Positions 33,247 through 40,427 of a stretch of 59,108 bases of DNA are shown here, in pieces. The position numbers and the translations under genes are program-made. Origin of the DNA: Fibrobacter sp. (GTDB lineage Bacteria; Fibrobacterota; Fibrobacteria; Fibrobacterales; Fibrobacteraceae). Under the pieces are notes generated by a model. The model searched no databases, was not told the origin of the DNA, and saw only the letters and a list, made by a program, of their open reading frames with translations. Every line of letters starts with the position of its first letter. Within the stretch, counting starts at the first letter, position 1. The DNA lies in assembly GCA_017503015.1 (NCBI GenBank), contig JAFVTX010000023.1, positions 1 through 59,108 of the forward strand. Reading direction: 5' to 3'.

Positions 33247-33567
33247 ATGGTCAAAAAAATAATTTTGGGCTTGCTCGTGATGGCTGCATTCTGTTTTGCG
33301 CGTCAGTGCAAATGGACTGATGTAGATATCCACAATGTGGGGGAGGGCACTAGAGGCTCTAATGAACACTTTTATGCAAGTTATGAATGCGATGATGGTT
33401 ACAAGGGCTCGACTGCTTCTATATACAACCGATTCGTTCGTTTTGCGGAAAACAATACCAAACTGTATTACATCAGGATTTCTGGAACCTTGATATGTGA
33501 GGTTTTAACACTTAATGACAATGCGGTTTCATCTAATAGCGCTGAATCGAGCAAATGTGGACTATAG
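33247..33567 (+). CDS. Small secreted Cys-containing protein, paralogue B
   Basis: 106 residues, chosen at ATG 33247 because the sequence from there (MVKKIILGLLVMAAFCFARQ) matches paralogue A from its start. The four Cys are in the same places, but ~15 residues are missing between CKW and the YECDDGYKG motif. Upstream sequence including the leader hairpin and GGTAATCATATGG is also duplicated, so gene and leader moved as one block. Function unknown. Confidence 0.65.
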   Translation: MVKKIILGLLVMAAFCFARQCKWTDVDIHNVGEGTRGSNEHFYASYECDDGYKGSTASIYNRFVRFAENNTKLYYIRISGTLICEVLTLNDNAVSSNSAESSKCGL

Positions 33568-33699
33568 TTTAGTTTCGAGCGGAAGATGCATTAAAAACAA
33601 TGGATGCGTCCTTCGTATAAATTTGGTGTATGCGGGGCGCCCATTGGAAAATTTGACCAGATAAGAATACTCTGATTTCATAATAATCTAGGAATTTTT

Positions 33700-35511
33700 A
33701 TGCAAAGAATAACCGTTCTTATTTTCCTGTTGACCCTATTTTGGGGAAATTCCTTTGGGTGGGTCGATCCGGCATCAAAGATAAAGAAAGTTACTGCCAA
33801 TATTAAACTCGCTTCGATTCGAGACAAAGAGACCGGAGAACTGAAAACATTTTATGATGATTGCGCTTTCAAGGTCTATAACGGTGAAGGGAGAGTCATT
33901 TATTCCTATGGAAGCAAGAAAGAAAGTGTAGAGACTCCGTGTAGGGCTTATACGGTGACGGAAACGCCGGATTATGTGATAATCGTCAATGAAAATTCGG
34001 GTTCGGCAAAAAAATGTCAAAAACTTGAATACGATGGTAATACCTGGAATACCTATCCACTCGGCAACTGCTTTTATACGCGTGATGATTGTATTCGTCC
34101 AAAGATGACATGCTCCAATGGCGTAAACGAAGGCTGGCGTAACTATCAGGAGATTGTAAAAAAGAATGCCGGGCTTGTAAGCGGGCGAAAAGTTCTAGAG
34201 AACAGTTTTGAAGCAGAAGTTGGAAAGAATGTCATTGAATTGTACTTTGATAGGAAAATTCAATTAGAAGGGGACCAAGTTACATATCGCGGAAAGGTGT
34301 ATCGCTTGTCGAAGCGCGATCATCAAATGTTGGTTAGATTCATTCTTAATAAGTCGGATTGTGAAGGAAAAAACCATAGTCGCGAGCATCGATACCTTGA
34401 ATGCAAACAAGGCCGTTTGACAAGTTCCGACAAAACTGAAGAAGAAATTGCTAGCGGCCGTTGCGACCCAGTAGAGGTGTACACAATTTTTGATGCATAT
34501 GAAGATAACTGCGACAAAAAAGATTGTGCCCCTCCTAAAGAAGTCGTCGAATATGCAAATAAAATGTGCGCAAAAGGAGAAAAAAGTTATTGCAAGTCTG
34601 TCCAAGAAAAAAACAAAGCGGAAAATCTTGCACGGAAAAAAGCAGCGGATATTGCAGAAAAGAAGGCAAGAAAGCGTGCGGAAAAAGAGAGATTTTTGGA
34701 ATCCTATAATTCAGATAGGGATGGTTTCTGTTCAGAAGGATACGAAGAGTCTTCTATGAGCAATTTATGCGAAGGCCTTGACCTCTGTCCAACTATTTCA
34801 GGGGCCAGTCCCGACGGTTGCACGGAAGAAGTCCGTGCAATGAGAAAAGAGGAAGCCAAGGAGACCATCGAACTGCAAATACGGCAGTTGTTCGACAGCG
34901 ATAACGACGGGTTCTGTTCGGAGGAGTTTGTCTGTTTGGATAAATGGGGCGAGTGTGCCAAATATGCAGCATCCCTTGGAATAAAAGGAAATCTCTCTTT
35001 CAAGAAATACAAGTATTCCAATCCGTTCCTATCTAAAGCCGAGAAAAAAGCCGCTATTGCCGATGCGAAGGAAAAGGTTTGCACGAAAGGCTATATCGAC
35101 GCGTGTCCTTACAATTGGGGTCGAGCCATGGGATGCTCCAACCAAAATCTTAGGGAATATGTTAAGAAGACTTATGGCGACTACGACCAGGACCACGATG
35201 GATTCTGTGACAAGTGGATTGAAGAAATGGGACTTTGGAGAGCCGAGGGTATCGGCTGTGACCAGGACTATCTTGACGAATGTCCCACGGAATTTGGCGG
35301 CGAACGAGGCTGCCCGAGGCAACAAGATAACAGTTTTGCGCGACAAAAGGCGAACCGGCCGAAAGGACGCTGCTGCCCGCCTGGTGCCATAGGGTGCCAT
35401 GATGATTGCACGCAGTCTGAAAGGAATGCTGGAGGCAAGAATTACGACAATAGCAGACAAAATAATGGAAACGGACTTTTCGTAAACGGGAAGAAAGTAA
35501 AATTCTGGTGA
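33700..35511 (+). CDS. Secreted Cys-rich protein with calcium-loop repeats
   Basis: 603 residues with a signal peptide (ITVLIFLLTLFWGNSFGW). The first ~300 residues are a Cys-rich domain of no known family. A strongly basic helical stretch (ARKKAADIAEKKARKRAEKE) follows. The last ~270 residues hold three EF-hand-like/TSP3-type loops: SDRDGFCSEGY, DSDNDGFCSEE and DQDHDGFCDKWIEEMGL, each followed by a CP-containing turn (DLCPTISG, DACPYNWG and DECPTEFGG). The last one is the same extended module as in four other proteins here. Probably an extracellular or cell-surface protein that needs calcium. The role is unknown. Confidence 0.68.
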   Translation: MQRITVLIFLLTLFWGNSFGWVDPASKIKKVTANIKLASIRDKETGELKTFYDDCAFKVYNGEGRVIYSYGSKKESVETPCRAYTVTETPDYVIIVNENSGSAKKCQKLEYDGNTWNTYPLGNCFYTRDDCIRPKMTCSNGVNEGWRNYQEIVKKNAGLVSGRKVLENSFEAEVGKNVIELYFDRKIQLEGDQVTYRGKVYRLSKRDHQMLVRFILNKSDCEGKNHSREHRYLECKQGRLTSSDKTEEEIASGRCDPVEVYTIFDAYEDNCDKKDCAPPKEVVEYANKMCAKGEKSYCKSVQEKNKAENLARKKAADIAEKKARKRAEKERFLESYNSDRDGFCSEGYEESSMSNLCEGLDLCPTISGASPDGCTEEVRAMRKEEAKETIELQIRQLFDSDNDGFCSEEFVCLDKWGECAKYAASLGIKGNLSFKKYKYSNPFLSKAEKKAAIADAKEKVCTKGYIDACPYNWGRAMGCSNQNLREYVKKTYGDYDQDHDGFCDKWIEEMGLWRAEGIGCDQDYLDECPTEFGGERGCPRQQDNSFARQKANRPKGRCCPPGAIGCHDDCTQSERNAGGKNYDNSRQNNGNGLFVNGKKVKFW

Positions 35512-35533
35512 TGTTTTTTCAAGTGAGGTAAAT

Positions 35534-35764
35534 ATGAAAAAGATACTATTCTTGACAACGCTCTCCATTTGGGCGGTTCTTGGCATGGCATGCGGGGAAA
35601 AGGCTGAAGACACAACAGCCAAAAATCCAGACCCCGATCAGGACGGAATATGCAGCCCTTGGGTAAGTCAAAATGGCGTTATGGATAAATATGACGCTGT
35701 CTGCAGTGGTGTCGACAAGTGCCCCGACCAGGCTGGTTCCGTAGATGCAGACGGTTGTCCCTAA
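35534..35764 (+). CDS. Minimal TSP3-module lipoprotein
   Basis: 76 residues: lipoprotein signal (lipobox LGMAC), a short linker and one complete extended TSP3-type module (DPDQDGICSPWVSQNGVMDK ending VDADGCP). The start has AGTGAGG before it. Its signal peptide is close to that of the FISUMP lipoprotein at 32365. It is the smallest carrier of the module in this region. Possibly a surface calcium-binding peptide; function unknown. Confidence 0.65.
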   Translation: MKKILFLTTLSIWAVLGMACGEKAEDTTAKNPDPDQDGICSPWVSQNGVMDKYDAVCSGVDKCPDQAGSVDADGCP

Positions 35765-35823
35765 GGCCGCGCGGCCATGTGGTTGGCGCGGTGTGGTGCC
35801 TTTTATTTCAATCAGGAGTTCCT

Positions 35824-36474
35824 ATGTATTGTGAACAGTGCGGAAAAAGAATTGCGGAAACGGCAAAGTTCTGCCCCTATTGCGGAAACGCTGTGGGGAT
35901 AGCGGATTCTGTCCAATCTCAACAGAGTGTAAAGCAGGAAATATCAACCCCGCCTTCGCTTGAAACTAAACAAGGATCTATCCCGGCATCCCTTGAAACG
36001 AGGCAGGAATATACCCCGGCTTCGCCCGAAACAAGACAAGAACAGAAATATGTCGGGTTCTGGGCACGATTTGCAGCAAATTTTCTTGATGGTATTTTGA
36101 TCAGTATATTCGTTTCTCCGGCTTCGATCCGTATAATTTATTTATTATCTAAGGGAAAAATAAGAAGTGATTGGATAAGTGAAAGTGCGTGTGTGGCCAT
36201 AGCTTTTTATAGTGTACTGTATATCCTTTCTCAGGTTATACTCCTCGTTCTTTGGTACAAGAAACAAGCTTCGATTGGTAAAATGGCTATTTCGGCCAAG
36301 ATTGTTGACGCAAGGACGGGTAAGGCTTCTACAAAGAATCAACTTATAGGGCGATATTTTGCATACTTGCTTTCTTTCCTTCCTCTGGGTCTTGGATTCC
36401 TTTGGATTGCGTTTGATTCTAAAAAACAAGGGTGGCACGATAAGCTCGCTGGGACTGCGGTGATTTATGTCTAG
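35824..36474 (+). CDS. Zinc-ribbon plus RDD-family membrane protein
   Basis: 216 residues from ATG 35824, behind an AGGAG ribosome site. The N-terminus CEQCGKRIAETAKFCPYCGN is a zinc ribbon with two CxxC pairs. A ~50-residue linker contains a threefold repeat (ASLETRQE-like). From residue ~78 the RDD domain begins (GFWARFAANFLDGILISIFV), with three membrane helices and the closing QGWHDKLAGTAVIY. RDD proteins are poorly characterised; some move ions. The Sel1-repeat gene follows after 13 bases behind an AGGAGGT that overlaps the stop, so they are probably co-translated. Confidence 0.82.
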   Translation: MYCEQCGKRIAETAKFCPYCGNAVGIADSVQSQQSVKQEISTPPSLETKQGSIPASLETRQEYTPASPETRQEQKYVGFWARFAANFLDGILISIFVSPASIRIIYLLSKGKIRSDWISESACVAIAFYSVLYILSQVILLVLWYKKQASIGKMAISAKIVDARTGKASTKNQLIGRYFAYLLSFLPLGLGFLWIAFDSKKQGWHDKLAGTAVIYV

Positions 36475-36487
36475 GAGGTAATTGACA

Positions 36488-37678
36488 ATGAACAATAAGA
36501 ACAGATTTATTGTGCCCCTGGTCTTGGGGCTTGTGGCGGTTCTGTTTCTCGTCGCAGTAGTTGTTACAGCGGTTGTCTTAAAAACATCCGATAAAATTGT
36601 CGGCCTTGACAATGAGTGCAATTATTCGCACAACAGTTCCCTCATTAGCAGTATTGCCGCTATGTTGGGAAACCGGGCCGCTGAATATAATAAAGGCGTT
36701 TGCTTGCTGGAAAAGAAGGAATATGGCGAAGCCTATGATGTCTTTGTGTCTGCCGCTGAAAAGGGGCTTGCAGAAGCTCAATGCGAACTCGGGTATATGT
36801 ACGCAGAAGGTTTGGGAGTTACCCAAGATCCTGAAAAATCGGAACATTGGTACAGGATGGCTGCAAATCAAGGAGATGGGAGTGCTTTAGTCTCTTTGGG
36901 ATTTATGTATTATGATGGAACGGTTGTGCCAAAGAATCGATTGGAAGCCGCAAAATTATGGGAAAGGGCGCTTGACATTCATCCAATTCCTCGAGGATGG
37001 GATGTTTGGCATGTCGATGTTGAATTTTTGTTAGGGGATATGTATCTGAATGGAGATGGGGTTGCGCAAGATTATGGCGAAGCTCTTCGTTATTTGACAC
37101 GGTCGGCTAACGCCGGTAATGCAGTAGCCCAGAACAATCTTGCTTATATGTATGCGGTAGGCAAGGGTGTGGAACAGAATCACCAAAAGGCTGTTGAATG
37201 GGGGATGAAATCGGCTATGCAAGGTAACGCTCAGGCTCAGCTTTCCGTGGCTGGAGCTTATAAACGCGGTGAAGGCGTGGAGCAGGATTACGAAAAGGCT
37301 TTTGAATGGATGGAAAAAGCTGCAATGCAAGGTGACGCCGTGGCTCAGAATGAATTGGGTATTGCGTATGAGCTAGGCAAAGGCGTGGAACGGGATTATA
37401 ACAAGGCCATTGAGTGGTACCAAAAGGCGGCCGCGCAGGGATATCAGATTGCACAGCAAAATCTGGAGCGCTTTTATGAAGCCCCATCCGCTGGTTGGGA
37501 AGAAATCGATGAAACGGCTGAAAACACATCAGCCGAAGATCCTGACCCCGATCGTGACGGCGTCTGCGATCCTTGGGTAAGTCTAAATGGAGTTATGGAT
37601 GAATATAACCATCTCTGCAAGGGTGTCGATGAGTGCCCCGCTCAGGCTGGTTCCGGAAATGCCAACGGTTGCCCGTAA
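36488..37678 (+). CDS. Sel1-repeat membrane-anchored protein with C-terminal TSP3 module
   Basis: ATG 36488 is spaced 8 bases after AGGAGGT and gives 396 residues. One membrane helix (FIVPLVLGLVAVLFLVAVVV) anchors it. Residues ~75-325 are Sel1-like repeats with the typical LGYMYAEGLGVTQD, YAVGKGVEQNHQKAVEW and YKRGEGVEQDYEKAFEW units, a protein-binding solenoid. The C-terminus is an extended TSP3 module (DPDRDGVCDPWVSLNGVMDE). A Sel1 solenoid with this calcium loop is unusual. Probably an extracytoplasmic adaptor. Confidence 0.82.
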   Translation: MNNKNRFIVPLVLGLVAVLFLVAVVVTAVVLKTSDKIVGLDNECNYSHNSSLISSIAAMLGNRAAEYNKGVCLLEKKEYGEAYDVFVSAAEKGLAEAQCELGYMYAEGLGVTQDPEKSEHWYRMAANQGDGSALVSLGFMYYDGTVVPKNRLEAAKLWERALDIHPIPRGWDVWHVDVEFLLGDMYLNGDGVAQDYGEALRYLTRSANAGNAVAQNNLAYMYAVGKGVEQNHQKAVEWGMKSAMQGNAQAQLSVAGAYKRGEGVEQDYEKAFEWMEKAAMQGDAVAQNELGIAYELGKGVERDYNKAIEWYQKAAAQGYQIAQQNLERFYEAPSAGWEEIDETAENTSAEDPDPDRDGVCDPWVSLNGVMDEYNHLCKGVDECPAQAGSGNANGCP

Positions 37679-37709
37679 TTACCCTTGGGATGAAAACTAA
37701 GGAGACGTC

Positions 37710-38327
37710 ATGAGCACTGTATTTATCATCCTTCTCGTAATCCTACTGATTATCGTTGGCATAATATTGCTCGTCAATATTGGCATCCGATTCGCCATCT
37801 TCACTGCCAGTACCGTCATCGACATTGTCAAGAGCCCCGCATCGCTGTTTTTTATCATGTGCTTCATAGTGGTAGCCATTTTGGCACTTCTCGCTAACCA
37901 AAAATCTGCGAGGGACTCGTCCTATGACCATGGCAAGGATATTCCTGTAGCTACAGAATACAAGCGGTCTCTCCTCGAAAATAAGCGCACTCATTTTAAC
38001 ACAAGCGAGACAAACACGCCAACCCGCGAAACGCAAGAAGAACCGATCTACGTCGATGAGATGCCAGAACATAAACCAATTATGGATTTTATAGAGGAAG
38101 AAGTTTCCAGCGCGGAGGTCGTCTATGACGCCCAAGGAAATAAATACAAAACTGTAAAAATTGGCGAACAAATTTGGATGGCGGAAAACCTGAATTACAG
38201 GACGCAGGATAGTTATTGCTATCAAGACGATGAAACGAATTGTTCCAAGTATGGTCGTCTATATACCTGGAATGCAGCTAAAATGGCATGCCCGAGCGGC
38301 TGGCACTTGCCTTGCGGTGCCGCCTGA
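37710..38327 (+). pseudogene. Two-helix membrane module fused to a FISUMP domain, truncated
   Basis: The protein opens with two membrane helices (TVFIILLVILLIIVGIILLV and ASLFFIMCFIVVAILALL), nearly identical at DNA level to the gene at 42695. A linker is followed by a FISUMP domain starting VVYDAQGNKYKTVKIGEQIW near residue 133. It runs normally to ACPSGWHLP and then is lost: at 38306 the sequence switches to the reverse strand of the XRE gene's 5' end, giving only CGAA and a stop. The last ~110 residues of the domain are missing. The junction shares CTTGCC with the XRE gene. The product may still be made as a truncated protein. Confidence 0.85.
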
Positions 38328-38409
38328 GTACCTTTGCGAGGGCTTCGGAGAAGCGGTCATCCTCAATTTTCTGCAAGTTTTGCAGGTCTATCTTTGGCAT
38401 GTGTGGCAT
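38306..38409 (-). pseudogene. Truncated XRE regulator, 5' end only
   Basis: Minus-strand ATG at 38409 starts a frame matching the XRE gene at 31663 for about 34 codons (HMPKIDLQNLQKIEDDRFSE and onward to LRRHRKA). The reading frame then continues into FISUMP antisense and stops near 38277. The DNA-binding helix-turn-helix is absent. Confidence 0.85.
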
Positions 38410-38558
38410 ACCTAGATATTAGTTTTTGGACTGTCCTTGGGGTATATAGATGTCTGTTATTATTTTACAGAGGATTGTGATAGCGTGAAGAAGGCTTGGC
38501 GGGGTTCCGAAATAGCTTGAAGGGGCCATTTTTGCTTTGTTTGTTCAAAAAGCAAGAA

Positions 38559-38625
38559 AAATCACATATATCTGTGATTTCCGGGCGAGAATAATATATA
38601 TTTCCTAAAAGTTACAGATGTCTGT
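38559..38625. promoter_or_regulatory. Operator/promoter region of the precursor gene
   Basis: AAATCACA-N6-TGTGATTT (38559-38580) is a perfect 8+8 palindrome; ACAGA-TG-TCTGT lies at 38614-38625; TATATTT near 38597 could be a -10 box. In copy 1 the first palindrome has one mismatch. Confidence 0.5.
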
Positions 38626-38630
38626 GACTT

Positions 38631-38659
38631 CTGGTCGGGGTTATCCCGGCTTTGACCAG
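38631..38659 (+). promoter_or_regulatory. Leader hairpin, copy 2
   Basis: CTGGTC and GACCAG pair perfectly; GGGG-TTAT-CCCG forms an inner stem. It lies 35 bases before the precursor ATG. Confidence 0.55.
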
Positions 38660-38694
38660 ATTAGACAAAGGGAAATATACTCTAGAGGTATAAT

Positions 38695-38838
38695 ATGAAG
38701 ACAATGAAAAAGATGGCTTACAAGAAGCCCCAGCTTATCGCCAAGAACAACCCCACCGGCAGCTTCGCTGCTGGATGTCCTGCTAACCACCGTTCGTTTA
38801 GCAGCCAAACTTGCTTGAACTGCGAACGCACCAAGTAA
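38695..38838 (+). CDS. Putative RiPP precursor peptide
   Basis: 47 residues behind a good ribosome site (AGAGG, 6 bases). The first ~20 residues are basic and free of Cys (MKTMKKMAYKKPQLIAKNNP), as in a leader. The rest contains TGSFAAGCP, then a Ser-rich stretch and a final CLNC, with three Cys at 28, 40 and 43. Size, Cys content and the position directly before radical SAM/SPASM genes, one with a PqqD-like leader-binding domain, fit a ribosomally made peptide modified at Cys or nearby residues. The phrase NNPxGSFAAGCP seems like a conserved recognition/core motif; I cannot name the subfamily. The coding strand uses normal Fibrobacter-like codons. Confidence 0.7.
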   Translation: MKTMKKMAYKKPQLIAKNNPTGSFAAGCPANHRSFSSQTCLNCERTK

Positions 38839-38857
38839 AATAATACGCAATTCTCCT

Positions 38858-38882
38858 GCGTGCGGGGGTATGCCCCGAACGC
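38858..38882 (+). terminator. Hairpin after the precursor gene
   Basis: GCGT.CGGGG pairs with CCCCG.ACGC around GTATG (one mismatch). There is no T-run, so it is more likely an mRNA-stabilising or partial-stop structure that favours the precursor over the downstream genes. Confidence 0.4.
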
Positions 38883-38955
38883 CTGGAGTTTGCTTTCACT
38901 AGGGGTAAAGGCTTTTGCACTCTTGCCTTATAGCCCCATAAAAACTGAGAAAAAA

Positions 38956-39114
38956 ATGGAAAACTATGAAAATTTCAAAAAATCGATTGATTATGTCATC
39001 GAAATGTTAAACACATTGAAAGAACAAATGAAGAAGGAAGATTCTCTAAGTCGGGAATTTATTGATACAATGGATAACTTCAGGGGGAAAATTGAGAAAT
39101 ATTTAAAAATATAA
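38956..39114 (+). CDS. Small helical protein in the RiPP locus
   Basis: 52 residues (MENYENFKKSIDYVIEMLNT to FRGKIEKYLKI) with heptad-like spacing, so probably a coiled coil. It has no Cys and no leader-like features, so it is not a second precursor. ATG 38956 follows an A-rich stretch with weak ribosome binding. It lies between the precursor and the first radical SAM gene. It could be a chaperone-like or recognition subunit, but nothing in the sequence proves this. Confidence 0.45.
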   Translation: MENYENFKKSIDYVIEMLNTLKEQMKKEDSLSREFIDTMDNFRGKIEKYLKI

Positions 39115-39138
39115 GTATTGCTTTGAATCCGTTTCTTT

Positions 39139-40423
39139 ATGACCCCAATTGAACATTTAAAAAGCCTTTCCCTTGAAATATCCAACCCGTGCAATGAACG
39201 TTGTGTTCATTGTTATCGAGTTTGTGATTCTACAAGGTAAGGGTTTTTAACCATTGAAGATGTCCGACTGGTATTTAAGCAAATTGAGAACATCCGTTCC
39301 GACAAATTACAAGTGACTATCACTGGCGGCGAAGCCCTGCTGAATAGAAATTGGAAAGAAATTCTAGCCTTTATTCAAAATGAAGGATGTTCGTTCAGTC
39401 TATTTTCTAACGGAACGCTTTTATCGGATGCTGATGCGGATTTTCTTGCATCTCTTGTCAGCAAAGGCCTTAAAGAAGTTCAATTGTCTATATATGCCTT
39501 GGATCCCGTTATTCATGATAACGTGACAAACTTGAAAGGGTCTTCAAAAAAAACTTTACAAGCTCTACAAAAGCTGCGTATGCGCAATGTTCCTGTTTTC
39601 GTTTCGTGCCCGGCGATGCAAGTTAATAAGAATAATTTGGCGGATTTGATGCGGTGGGCAGACAAGGAAAAAATCCCATCGTGTGTGGATTTGTTTATTT
39701 TCGGAGCTTCGGATTATTCGGAAAAAAATTTGAGTCAAAGGTTGAATTTTGATGACTTGGAACGTTTCTATGAAGAAACGATGCAAAACAACGGGGAGTT
39801 GGCATATGTATGGGGGAATAATCGCCAAAAAACGAAGCCATCGGAATGCCTTTTTTATGGGGAGGCGGCGAATGGACTTTGTATTTCTGGAGATGGTTCC
39901 ATCTATCCCATGATAGGGTGGTATGAAAAATTGGGGAACATCCATCAAGATTCGATAGAGAATATTTACGCCAATCATCCGGTATTGCAACAGTGCCGGA
40001 AAATCAATGTCTCAGATTTTTGCGAGTGCATTAAATGTGATGCTTATGGTTACTGCTCTTTATGTCCGCTGCCGCATCTTTCTGCTAACCATGGCAATCT
40101 TTTGAATTTAGACAAATCGTATTGTGATTATGTACACAAGGTGAAAGAACTTGCACAACGAAGGGATAAAGTTATGGAAGAACTTGCAAAAAATAAAAAG
40201 GATGTCATAAAGTCATTGTCAGATAATAAACGATTGAAAGCTCACCATGATATGTTAGTAAAGCTGTTTTTGAGGACAAATGATGAAAAATTAAAAAAAA
40301 CTATTAAATGATGCAATTGTTTTCATAGCAGATTCAGGGATGATTAATAATCCCGAAAAGATAACTCTTGCTCTTTCAACAGTTCCTCCATATACTGACC
40401 TGATAAATTATTGCAAGGAATGA
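39139..40423 (+). pseudogene. Radical SAM/SPASM peptide maturase, broken by a stop and a frameshift
   Basis: Starting at ATG 39139 the chain has the radical SAM motif CNERCVHC at residues 18-25. The 35th codon on (39238-39240) is TAA, after which the same frame continues as GFLTIEDVRLVF, then TITGGEALLNRNW and the rest of a TIM-barrel maturase with SPASM-like Cys (CECIKCDAYGYCSLCPLP). Near the end a run of 8 A at ~40294 gives a premature stop at 40309; removing one A restores LNDAIVFIADSGMINNPEK to a stop at 40421-40423, six bases before the next gene. It was a ~420-residue enzyme; as read here it is inactive unless the stop is read through. Confidence 0.8.
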
Positions 40424-40427
40424 TTTT

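Larger units (their letters stand above)
38306..38659. repeat. Direct repeat, copy 2 (promoter now in front of the RiPP precursor)
   Basis: Nearly identical to 31560-31913. Visible differences are single bases, such as GTGGC/TTCCG near the middle and two deleted A in an A-run. The copied promoter region now drives the small peptide gene at 38695. Confidence 0.92.

Noticed and set aside
38559-38580. CRP-type binding site
   Set aside because: The half-sites are in the order TCACA then TGTGA, the reverse of a CRP site, so I list it only as an unknown palindrome.
38956-39114. Second RiPP precursor
   Set aside because: The 52-residue product has no Cys and is helical and charged throughout, so it is listed only as an unknown small protein.
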